17,650 nt of DNA from JBCBST01 sp039819115 (GTDB taxonomy: Bacteria; Bacteroidota; Rhodothermia; Balneolales; Balneolaceae): positions 1 to 17,650 of the forward strand of contig JBCBST010000064.1 in the NCBI GenBank assembly GCA_039819115.1, given 5' to 3'. The notes beneath the pieces are model-generated. The model had not been told where the DNA came from. It searched no databases and was given only the letters and a program-made list of their open reading frames with translations. A program made the translations under genes and the position numbers. Shown here piece after piece: positions 7,782-14,274 of the stretch. The stretch's first letter is position 1, and the number at the start of each line of letters is the position of its first letter.

Positions 7782-7812
7782 GATGCCCTCGAAAGACGGC
7801 ATCTTTTTTTTT
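7782..7812 (+). terminator. Rho-independent terminator after rpmE
   Basis: GATGCC (7782-7787) pairs perfectly with GGCATC (7798-7803). Inside, TC (7789-7790) pairs with GA (7795-7796) around a GAAA tetraloop. A run of nine T follows at 7804-7812. This is a classic intrinsic terminator 21 bases after the rpmE stop. It ends only six bases before the ATG of the downstream hydrolase. Confidence 0.88.
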
Positions 7813-7818
7813 GCCCCT

Positions 7819-8463
7819 ATGCACGTTTTCACTTTTGAAGTAGGTCCTTTTTTAGAAAATACATACCTGTTATATACAGAAAAGGCATGTATTCTGATTG
7901 ATCCTGGCTTTTCCAGTGAATCTGAATTCCAGGCGTTCAAACACACACTTGCTGAACAGAAAAAGCCCCTATCGGCTGTTTTACTTACCCATGCTCATGT
8001 CGATCATGTATTAGGGCTATCCAGAGTAAAAGCCGAATTCACCGAGGTTCCCGTTTACCTGGATACAAGAGATTTATTTTTGTGGGAACACTTTTCTCAG
8101 CAGTCTGCTATGTTTGGTGTGCAACAACCATCTTTTCCATTTATTCCTGAGCCGTTACCGGTTAACGGGGTATTGACGCTCGAAGAGCTAAGTATTCGCT
8201 GTTTACATACACCAGGACATGCCCCCGATCATACCACCTTTTACCTGAGCGATGAGGAGATTGCCTTTTGTGGAGATGCCATATTCAGGGAAAGTGTAGG
8301 ACGTACCGACTTGTATCAAGGTAATTTTGAGGTTCTTGCAAATACCATCCGGACTCAGCTTTATACCTTACCGGATACCGTGAAGTTGTATCCCGGGCAT
8401 GGGCCCGCAACCACGGTAGATCATGAAAAACGGTTTAATCCGTTTGTGAAGGAAGATGGCTAA
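7819..8463 (+). CDS. Metallo-beta-lactamase-fold hydrolase, glyoxalase II type
   Basis: This 214-residue protein has the complete metal-binding set of the glyoxalase II-like group: THAHVDH (His58, His60, Asp62, His63), TPGH (His134), CGD (Asp153) and PGHG (His194). Proteins of this size and pattern are cytoplasmic thioester hydrolases such as hydroxyacylglutathione hydrolase or related enzymes using other thiols. The substrate cannot be read from the sequence, and the ~40-residue substrate-binding tail of classical GloB is absent. The frame is open from an earlier ATG at 7783, but that codon lies inside the rpmE terminator stem. MHVFTFEVGPFLENTY at 7819 matches a normal family start, so I use it. 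There is no Shine-Dalgarno. Its TAA overlaps the TAG of the opposing TPR gene (8460-8463). Confidence 0.9.
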   Translation: MHVFTFEVGPFLENTYLLYTEKACILIDPGFSSESEFQAFKHTLAEQKKPLSAVLLTHAHVDHVLGLSRVKAEFTEVPVYLDTRDLFLWEHFSQQSAMFGVQQPSFPFIPEPLPVNGVLTLEELSIRCLHTPGHAPDHTTFYLSDEEIAFCGDAIFRESVGRTDLYQGNFEVLANTIRTQLYTLPDTVKLYPGHGPATTVDHEKRFNPFVKEDG

Positions 8464-9101
8464 TCATTATCCATCAGGCGTTTAACCTCGTCTGTAAGGG
8501 TGGCTTTACGGCTTGATTCAGGGTTTGACTCAATCAGTCGTTCGAACATGGCAATAGCTTCTTTTTTTCGTCCCTGCCCGGCATGGATTTTTGCCAGCGT
8601 TTCTGTCATAATATCTTCTACCTGTTCAGAATCTGCGCTTAAATCAGTCACTTCATCTTCGCTGCCGCTTATGAGTTCAGGTATTCGGATTCGTTTAGAT
8701 TCAACTTCTTCAAGTAATGTGATCAGATGGTCTAAATCCAGATGTTTTGGGCTTCGGTTAACCTGCGTTAGTTTGGTTTTGGCAGTGTATGAGGTCGTTT
8801 TGGGAAGCCTTGCTTCAAACGACTCAGGATGGTTTAAGAAGTAGGGCAGGTACTCCATTAACGGGCTGCCCGGCGCATAGGCTTTGGCCTTCAGTGCTTC
8901 TTTTACAGCTTGTTTCGTATTCCCGGTGGAGTAGAAGAACCAGGCAAGCAAAAAATAACCAACGGAATCCGGTCCTCTTTTTTTTAACAAGGAAGATAGT
9001 TTTTCTATCGCCTGCTCGGGGTCCTTTTCAAAGCGTTGAACGAAAGAAGAAAGTGATTTTGGTATGTCGAAAGGAAGAGAACGCATAAGTACTTGGGCCA
9101 T
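8460..9101 (-). CDS. TPR-containing protein of unknown function, last gene of the lptE string
   Basis: The 213-residue product has no signal peptide or clear membrane segment. Helical repeats of TPR type are visible at about 26-75 (GYFLLAWFFYSTGNTKQAVKEALKA) and at the C-terminus, about 165-205 (AKIHAGQGRKKEAIAMFERL). A variable, charged linker with EEVESKR and many acidic residues separates them. It lies 29 bases after lptE in the same direction and is likely co-transcribed with it. In Bacteroidota I recall a TPR gene downstream of lptE and the sigma54 activator, so the context is probably conserved, but its role is not known. An alternative start is the ATG at 9086 (MRSLPFDIP). Its TAG overlaps the TAA of the convergent hydrolase gene. 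Confidence 0.8.
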   Translation of the reverse strand: MAQVLMRSLPFDIPKSLSSFVQRFEKDPEQAIEKLSSLLKKRGPDSVGYFLLAWFFYSTGNTKQAVKEALKAKAYAPGSPLMEYLPYFLNHPESFEARLPKTTSYTAKTKLTQVNRSPKHLDLDHLITLLEEVESKRIRIPELISGSEDEVTDLSADSEQVEDIMTETLAKIHAGQGRKKEAIAMFERLIESNPESSRKATLTDEVKRLMDND

Positions 9102-9130
9102 AAATTGCTGTATTCAGAGCTCCGAAACAA

Positions 9131-9646
9131 CTACCAATTGCTTACCGCATCATTAAACATATTGTTAGCTACCTGCTCCAAGGCTCCATCTGCTGCTGTT
9201 TGTTCTCCATTTAACGGATCTTCGATGGGATCGAAAAGAAAGTTACCCGAAAACGTCTTATTCCAAAGAGGAGCGGGGTCTTTGGTATACCGGAACGTAG
9301 CCCGGACTGAAATCTTTATTTCATTCTGGCTGGCCTGTTCGTTACCACCAATACTGAACGGAAGATTGGTGTAACTGCTGATAGTCCCGTCAAGCACAGC
9401 ATCGGCATCGGTTTCATTCGAAGCAAGCACTAACCGGCTTTGATTAACAAACTGCTCAATCAACGCTACATTAAGGCGGTCGCTTAAATCCGCAATACCA
9501 CTGTTTGAACGGTCCGGAAAAAACGTAATGAATATTGTGTTGACGTCATTCGGAATCGACGCACCCGTAAAACTATAGCGCAAACAACCCTGGGTGGCCA
9601 GGATGAGCATAAAGCAGCACAAAAAGTATCGGTTACGCCAACCCAT
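9131..9646 (-). CDS. lptE: LptE-family lipoprotein (LPS transport to the outer membrane)
   Basis: LptE plugs the LptD barrel that inserts lipopolysaccharide into the outer membrane. The 171-residue product has a lipoprotein signal (hydrophobic residues 7-18, then TQGC with Cys21). The mature part opens with YSFTGASIPNDVNTIFI, which resembles the YSF-G motif of Bacteroidota LptE proteins. The rest shows the expected small alpha/beta layout: DLSDRLNVALIEQF helix, ADAVLDGTISSY strand, and a C-terminal helix after ISVRATFRY. Its ATG lies inside the 3' end of the sigma54 activator gene (14-base overlap), which points to translational coupling. The family call rests on pattern recall and this gene neighbourhood. 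Confidence 0.82.
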   Translation of the reverse strand: MGWRNRYFLCCFMLILATQGCLRYSFTGASIPNDVNTIFITFFPDRSNSGIADLSDRLNVALIEQFVNQSRLVLASNETDADAVLDGTISSYTNLPFSIGGNEQASQNEIKISVRATFRYTKDPAPLWNKTFSGNFLFDPIEDPLNGEQTAADGALEQVANNMFNDAVSNW

Positions 9647-10922
9647 ATTGATCTAGTTTTCGGTACAAGGTACGTTCGCTTATTCCAAGCGCCTCAGAAG
9701 CTTTCCGACGATTACCTTCAAACTTTTCGAGTGAACGTTTGATAAGAAAACGTTCAGTGTCTTCAATCGATGGAATATCCACACCACCTAAAAAACGTTC
9801 AAGATCAGATTGATTGCTCTCCTGTACCTCTTTTTCCTGTTCATGCTCCTGGGTGGCCGGAACAGGATACGACGGGTTTACATTAAAGTCGATCGGCGCA
9901 GGAAAATCTTCCTGTCGGGCAGGAGGGAGGGCTTGTACCCCGGAAGAAGCAGAGAAACTGGAATACAAGACATTCCCCAGCATTTTTTTCACATCACCAA
10001 TCTCATTACGAAGTTCTACAAGAGCCCGGAACACAAGCTCCCGGTCGCGCTGATCAAAACCTGTGTCGTTTTCAAAACTTTGGCCAGACTCCTGGGCACC
10101 AGTCGAAACCATAGGTAAATTATCAGGCGAGCCCATATGTTGGCGCCCTTTCAGATATTTCTGCAGGCGCTCTTTATCAATGAACTGGGATTTCTCCAGC
10201 ACCACCAGTTGCTCGGCAACATTTCTGAGCTCCCGGACATTACCGGGCCAGCGATAACTGGTTAATAATTCCTGTGCTTCGTCATCAAATCCCCGAAAGA
10301 CGGAATCATACCGGGTGGAATATTCTTTCACAAACTTCCTGAATATGGGAATGATGTCATCCTGCCGGTCTCGGAGGGGAGGGAGATGGATCTGAACCGT
10401 ATCTAATCGATAGTACAAATCTTCCCTGAAACTGCCTTCCTGTACCATTTGCCATAAGTCACGATTTGTTGCAGCAATAACACGTACGTTTGTTGTACTT
10501 ACTTTGCTGGAACCTACCCGGAAAAACTCACCATTTTCCAGAACCCGAAGTAATTTGACCTGTACATTCTTTGGGGTATCACCGATTTCATCCAAAAAGA
10601 TGGTTCCATTATCAGCCTTTTCGAAATAACCCTCTCTGGAATCGTTAGCACCAGTAAAGGCGCCTTTTTCGTGCCCAAAAAGCTCGCTCTCAATAATTCC
10701 TTCCGGTATTGCTCCACAGTTCACAATGACGAGCTCTCCCCGGCTTCTATCGCTCAGGGCATGAATAGCCCGAGCTGTTACATCCTTTCCGACCCCACTT
10801 TCCCCACGTAGCAAAACCGTGATATCGGTTTTCGCTATCTGCATAATTTTATCGACAACCTGACGGATTTCCGCCGAGCTACCGAGCAGGCCAAATTGTT
10901 CTTGAAAAACCTCGCGATCCAT
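9633..10922 (-). CDS. Sigma54-dependent transcriptional activator without a receiver domain
   Basis: An enhancer-binding protein that uses ATP to open RNA polymerase-sigma54 promoters. The 429 residues start directly with the AAA+ domain: Walker A GESGVGKD (40-47), the sigma54-contacting loop GAFTGA (87-92), Walker B TIFLDE (107-112), RVIAATNRDL (147-155) and WPGNVREL (225-232). A variable linker (about 260-370) leads to a Fis-type HTH at about 390-429 (GNRRKASEALGISERTLYRKL). There is no N-terminal receiver, GAF or PAS domain, so its activity must be set by a partner, by expression level or by constitutive action. It overlaps lptE by 14 bases and lies 72 bases after the lrp gene. A sigma54 (rpoN) gene must exist elsewhere if the protein works normally. 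Confidence 0.95.
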   Translation of the reverse strand: MDREVFQEQFGLLGSSAEIRQVVDKIMQIAKTDITVLLRGESGVGKDVTARAIHALSDRSRGELVIVNCGAIPEGIIESELFGHEKGAFTGANDSREGYFEKADNGTIFLDEIGDTPKNVQVKLLRVLENGEFFRVGSSKVSTTNVRVIAATNRDLWQMVQEGSFREDLYYRLDTVQIHLPPLRDRQDDIIPIFRKFVKEYSTRYDSVFRGFDDEAQELLTSYRWPGNVRELRNVAEQLVVLEKSQFIDKERLQKYLKGRQHMGSPDNLPMVSTGAQESGQSFENDTGFDQRDRELVFRALVELRNEIGDVKKMLGNVLYSSFSASSGVQALPPARQEDFPAPIDFNVNPSYPVPATQEHEQEKEVQESNQSDLERFLGGVDIPSIEDTERFLIKRSLEKFEGNRRKASEALGISERTLYRKLDQYGLA

Positions 10923-10949
10923 GGGAGTGCTTAAACTGTCAAATTGGCG

Positions 10950-10957
10950 TAAAGGTA
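10950..10957 (-). promoter_or_regulatory. Candidate -7 element for the sigma54-activator/lptE/TPR operon
   Basis: On the minus strand TACCTTTA lies 27 bases before the activator ATG, a seven-of-eight match to TAnnTTTG at a spacing like that of the rpmE and serS promoters. No clear -33 TTG is visible upstream. Support comes from position in the 72-base gap and from near identity with the serS element (GTAnCTTTAC in both). Confidence 0.3.
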
Positions 10958-10994
10958 CGGAATCTAAATCCTAAAGCTAAGAGATAGTTGTGGT

Positions 10995-11471
10995 CTACAC
11001 CAGTTCCTGGCTGGCCATAATAGGCAGCGCCCGGGTTTCTTTGAATGTTGAAAGCACAAGATTAGAACGTGTTTTATTCACCCCTTCAATAGATTGTAAT
11101 CTGGAAAGCAGGCGCTCAAAGGATGCCGTGTTTCGGGTCCTAACTTTTAAGAAGTGGGAGCCATCGCCCGTTATGGAATGGCACTCCAGAATTTCTGCTT
11201 CTTGCTGTGCGTATTCCACAAATCGGGGATAATTCTCAGAACCGTCTACCTGTACAAAAATGAAGGCGCAAATATCAAAGTGAAACTGCTGGTGGTTGAG
11301 CAGGGCTGTATACCCGTCAATCAGTCCCCGATCTTCCAGTTTCTTCATGCGTTCTGAGGCTGATGGAACAGATAATCCTACGATCTCTGCGATCTTATTC
11401 CGTTGAGCACGCCCATTTTGCTGAAGATGATTTAAAATCTGGATGTCGATTTCGTCTAATTGATTACTCAT
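10995..11471 (-). CDS. Lrp/AsnC-family transcriptional regulator
   Basis: The 158-residue product has the two-domain Lrp/AsnC plan. An N-terminal HTH (about 4-60) begins LDEIDIQILNHLQQNGRAQ and contains IAEIVGLSVPSASERMKKLEDRGLI, the recognition helix region. A C-terminal RAM ligand-binding/oligomerisation domain (about 66-145) shows FIFVQVDG, ILECHSITGDGSHFLKVRT and INKTRSNLV-like residues (GVNKTRSNLVLST). Such proteins form octamer-type assemblies and sense amino acids. The ligand and targets are unknown; the divergent neighbour is serS. A palindrome sits across its probable promoter, which fits the autoregulation common in this family. The sigma54 activator gene follows after 72 bases and may be partly co-transcribed. 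Confidence 0.95.
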   Translation of the reverse strand: MSNQLDEIDIQILNHLQQNGRAQRNKIAEIVGLSVPSASERMKKLEDRGLIDGYTALLNHQQFHFDICAFIFVQVDGSENYPRFVEYAQQEAEILECHSITGDGSHFLKVRTRNTASFERLLSRLQSIEGVNKTRSNLVLSTFKETRALPIMASQELV

Positions 11472-11502
11472 AATACGCTTAAGTGTTGTTATATTTTTTA
11501 TT

Positions 11503-11508
11503 ATTATA
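11503..11508 (-). promoter_or_regulatory. Candidate -10 (TATAAT) of the lrp-type gene
   Basis: On the minus strand an exact TATAAT lies 31 bases before the ATG of the regulator gene. Transcription would start near 11496, giving a leader of about 25 bases. No good -35 hexamer is seen at 16-18 bases upstream; the palindrome at 11518-11532 occupies that place. Moderate to low certainty, as the region is AT-rich. Confidence 0.35.
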
Positions 11509-11517
11509 CCAACTTCG

Positions 11518-11532
11518 CCTTAATTCTTAAGG
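11518..11532. promoter_or_regulatory. Palindrome, candidate Lrp-type operator
   Basis: CCTTAATTCTTAAGG has six-base arms (CCTTAA / TTAAGG) around a three-base centre. It lies just upstream of the TATAAT of the Lrp/AsnC-type gene, covering its -35 area, where binding by the product would repress transcription. The core CTTAAG (11526-11531) recurs at 11478-11483, inside the predicted leader of the same gene. The operator role is inferred from position and symmetry. Confidence 0.4.
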
Positions 11533-11545
11533 TAAGCATTTGAAA

Positions 11546-11555
11546 GAAGCGCTTC
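11546..11555. repeat. Second perfect palindrome in the lrp-serS intergenic region
   Basis: GAAGCGCTTC is a perfect ten-base palindrome, centred about 25 bases from the CCTTAA/TTAAGG palindrome. It stands between the divergent start codons and could be a further regulatory site, though ten bases can occur by chance. Confidence 0.25.
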
Positions 11556-11611
11556 CATGCCTAATTAATTCTTCTCCGGTTTTTATTCCATAAAACTTCT
11601 AAAAACGGCTG

Positions 11612-11619
11612 TATCTTTA
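11612..11619 (+). promoter_or_regulatory. Candidate -7 element of serS
   Basis: TATCTTTA matches TAnnTTTG at seven of eight positions and would start transcription near 11625, about 29 bases before the ATG. No clear -33 TTG is seen at the right distance. The surrounding GTATCTTTAC resembles the element proposed before the sigma54 activator gene. Confidence 0.35.
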
Positions 11620-11653
11620 CCCGCCATTATTTTTACGATCAATTCAACCATTC

Positions 11654-12922
11654 ATGCTAGACATAACCTACATACGCGAACATCAAGACCGGGTAAAAGC
11701 AGCTATCATTAATAAAGGCGAATCAGATACAAGCATTGTCAATAACGTGCTTACTGCTGATGAAAACTGGCGCGCCAAAGTGTTTGAGGTGGATACCCTT
11801 CGCGCAGAAAGTAATGCTAAAGCAAAAGAGATTGGGGTGTTGATGGGGCAGGGAAAGAAGGAGGAAGCTCAGGCGGTTATACGATCTACCGGTGAGATGA
11901 AAGAAAGGATTAAGGAGCTTGAAGAGTCTTTGAAGTCTTTAAAAGAAGAAAGAGATGCGTTGTTGTATCGCATACCGAACGTACCTCATGAAAGTGTTCC
12001 TGTTGGTAAAAGTGAGCAGGAGAACGAGGTATTTGGAACCTGGGGTGAGCCCGAAACCGACACCTGGAAAAAGCCGCACTGGGAAGTAGCTGAACGGTAT
12101 GGCTGGATTGATTTCGAGCGTGGTGTTAAAGTAACGGGCGCCGGTTTTCCGTTTTATGTGGGAGCACTTGCGCAGTTACAGAGAGCGCTTATCAACTACT
12201 TCATAAACCGTGGTGCAGAGGAGGGATATACCGAATTACAGGCTCCTTATTTTATTAATGAGGCGTCGGCAAGAGGAACCGGGCAAATTCCGGATAAAGA
12301 GGACATGATGTATGTTGTTCCCAGAGATGAGTTTTTTGCTATTCCCACCGGCGAAGTTCCGGTAACTAATTTTCATCGTGGAGAAATTCTTAAAGAAGAA
12401 GAACTTCCTGTTAAATATGTGTGCTATACCCCGTGCTGGCGGCGTGAAGCGGGATCATATGGTAAAGATGTGCGAGGGCTTAATCGTCTTCATCAGTTTG
12501 ACAAAGTGGAACTGGTGCATATGGTAAAACCTGAGACATCGTATGAGGAATTAGAGCGATTGCGACTGCATGCAGAGTCTTTACTTCAGGAACTTGAACT
12601 TCCTTATCGTACCCTGTTAATGTGTACCGGAGATATGGGATTTACGCAAAGTAAGAAATATGACCTGGAGGTTTGGAGTGCGGGCCAGCAACGATGGCTT
12701 GAAGTAAGCTCATGCTCTAATTTTGAGTCTTTCCAGGCACGTAGAATGCAGTTACGGTTCCGAAATCAGGATCAAAATACCGAAATCCTTCATACACTGA
12801 ATGGTTCTGGTTTGGCATTACCCCGTATTGTTGCCGCTATACTGGAGCAGTACCAGCAGGAAAACGGATCGGTCCGGATTCCTGAGGTGTTGCGTCCTTT
12901 CTTTAACCGGGATGTTCTCTAA
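11654..12922 (+). CDS. serS: Seryl-tRNA synthetase
   Basis: This class II synthetase charges tRNA-Ser (and tRNA-Sec where present) with serine. The 422-residue length is normal. Residues 1-100 form the antiparallel coiled-coil arm that grips the long variable arm of the tRNA, rich in Glu/Lys with MKERIKELEESLKSLKEERD. The catalytic domain shows AQLQRALINYF (motif 1 region), TPCWRREAGSYGKDVRGL followed by RLHQFDKVE (motif 2), EVSSCSNFESFQARRM, and LNGSGLALPR (motif 3). It diverges from the Lrp-type gene across 182 bases. No T-box or other leader is visible. The start ATG has no Shine-Dalgarno. Its TAA overlaps the TAG of the opposing glmM by sharing CTAA (12919-12922). Confidence 0.98.
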   Translation: MLDITYIREHQDRVKAAIINKGESDTSIVNNVLTADENWRAKVFEVDTLRAESNAKAKEIGVLMGQGKKEEAQAVIRSTGEMKERIKELEESLKSLKEERDALLYRIPNVPHESVPVGKSEQENEVFGTWGEPETDTWKKPHWEVAERYGWIDFERGVKVTGAGFPFYVGALAQLQRALINYFINRGAEEGYTELQAPYFINEASARGTGQIPDKEDMMYVVPRDEFFAIPTGEVPVTNFHRGEILKEEELPVKYVCYTPCWRREAGSYGKDVRGLNRLHQFDKVELVHMVKPETSYEELERLRLHAESLLQELELPYRTLLMCTGDMGFTQSKKYDLEVWSAGQQRWLEVSSCSNFESFQARRMQLRFRNQDQNTEILHTLNGSGLALPRIVAAILEQYQQENGSVRIPEVLRPFFNRDVL

Positions 12923-14268
12923 GCGAATAAACGAATGATTTTTTGGGCAAAGCCATCGGCTTCGGCTTTGGTTTTGCCCTCAGAATAAATCCGTACGATG
13001 GGTTCGGTATTGGATTTTCTGAGATGCACCCAACCTTCTTCAAAATCAATTTTCACCCCATCTATGGTGTTAGGCTCAAGATCGGCATAATGAGTGCGAA
13101 CCTTTTCCAGCACCTGATCGGCACCTTTTCCAAGCTCGGAAAGCTGAATTTTATTTTTACTCATCTCGTAGCCCGGAAGGGAAGCCCTGTACTCTGATGC
13201 GGTTTGATTCCGCTCTGCAAGAAGTTGCAGGATAATGGCAATACCCACTAACGCATCCCGCCCATAGTGTAATTCGGGTACGATCACCCCACCATTACCT
13301 TCGCCACCGACAACGGACCCAAACTCCTGCATCGTTTTTACCACGTTAATTTCTCCTACGGCAGAGCGATAGTTGACCTGGCCATGCCGTTCAGTGATAT
13401 CGGTGGCTACCCTGGATGAGGAAAGATTTGTGGCTGTGGAACCTTCCGTTTTTGACAGAATGAAATCGAAAGCAGCCGTTTGAGTATACTCTTCCCCCCA
13501 AAGCTCCCCGTTGTTGTCCACAACGGCGAGTCGATCGGCATCGGGATCGGTTACAAATCCTATGCTGGCCCCGTGTTCTTTAACCAGGGCGCATATATCT
13601 TCTAAATGTTCAGGTAAGGGCTCAGGGTTATGTGGAAAAAGGCCGTTTGGGGTGGTGTGAATTTCATGAACGGTGTTCACTCCAAGGGCGGAGAGTAAAA
13701 CGGGCACACTGTGAGACCCCGCACCATTTACCGCATCAATAGCCACCCGGAAATTAGCTGCCCTTATCTTATCCGTATCGATAAAGGGGAGTTCCAGAAT
13801 CTTACGGATATGATAATCCAGTATATGTTCATCTTGAGACAGAACCCCAATGCGATCGAAGGGCTGATATTCGGCCTCCCTGTTTTGAGCAATTTCAATG
13901 ACAGCTTTGCCTTCTTCGGCATCCAAAAACTCACTCTTTGAGTTCAGCAACTTAAGGGCGTTCCATTCAGCGGGGTTATGACTTGCGGAAATGATGATAC
14001 CACCTGCTGCCTGGTGTTTTAATACGCCCATAGCAACTGTTGGAGTAGGCACAATCCCTAACTTGATTACATCACATCCTACACTCATTAAAGTTGCTGC
14101 AACAATATCCTCGCAGATTTGGCCGGTTACCCGGCTGTCGCGGCCTAATACGACGGTGCCTCCCTTTAACCAGGTACCATAAGCGGCGGTGAAACCAGCG
14201 AGATTTTCAGGGGTTAAGTCAGTGCCGAATATGCCCCGGATTCCGGATACGGAAATCATTAAAGCCAT
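12919..14268 (-). CDS. glmM: Phosphoglucosamine mutase-type alpha-D-phosphohexomutase
   Basis: GlmM interconverts glucosamine-6-phosphate and glucosamine-1-phosphate, the precursor route to UDP-GlcNAc for peptidoglycan and LPS. The 449 residues carry the four family signatures. ISVSGIRGIFG lies at the N-terminus. The phosphoserine loop ISASHNP follows, with Ser96 as phosphate carrier. The metal loop TDPDADR has Asp241, Asp243 and Asp245. GEGNGG comes next, and the C-terminal phosphate-binding loop is RKSNTEPIVRIYSEG. Close phosphomannomutases share these motifs, so phosphomannomutase/phosphoglucomutase activity cannot be excluded; the size and SGIRG start fit the Bacteroidota glmM-like group. 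Start could be the ATG at 14268 or at 14259 (MISVSG). It lies six bases after the SGNH-TPR gene, so it is probably the last gene of that operon. Confidence 0.9.
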   Translation of the reverse strand: MALMISVSGIRGIFGTDLTPENLAGFTAAYGTWLKGGTVVLGRDSRVTGQICEDIVAATLMSVGCDVIKLGIVPTPTVAMGVLKHQAAGGIIISASHNPAEWNALKLLNSKSEFLDAEEGKAVIEIAQNREAEYQPFDRIGVLSQDEHILDYHIRKILELPFIDTDKIRAANFRVAIDAVNGAGSHSVPVLLSALGVNTVHEIHTTPNGLFPHNPEPLPEHLEDICALVKEHGASIGFVTDPDADRLAVVDNNGELWGEEYTQTAAFDFILSKTEGSTATNLSSSRVATDITERHGQVNYRSAVGEINVVKTMQEFGSVVGGEGNGGVIVPELHYGRDALVGIAIILQLLAERNQTASEYRASLPGYEMSKNKIQLSELGKGADQVLEKVRTHYADLEPNTIDGVKIDFEEGWVHLRKSNTEPIVRIYSEGKTKAEADGFAQKIIRLFA

Positions 14269-14274
14269 GTAAGG

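Noticed and set aside
7783..7818. Extension of the metallo-beta-lactamase-fold hydrolase to an ATG at 7783
   Set aside because: The codons lie in the rpmE terminator stem and T-tract, and the family's N-terminus fits the ATG at 7819.
9093..9374. 93-codon plus-strand frame opposite the lptE 3' end
   Set aside because: Antisense to lptE, with no domain or start signal.
9810..10118. Open frames on the plus strand opposite the sigma54 activator
   Set aside because: They are antisense to a clearly conserved gene and their translations show no recognisable domain.
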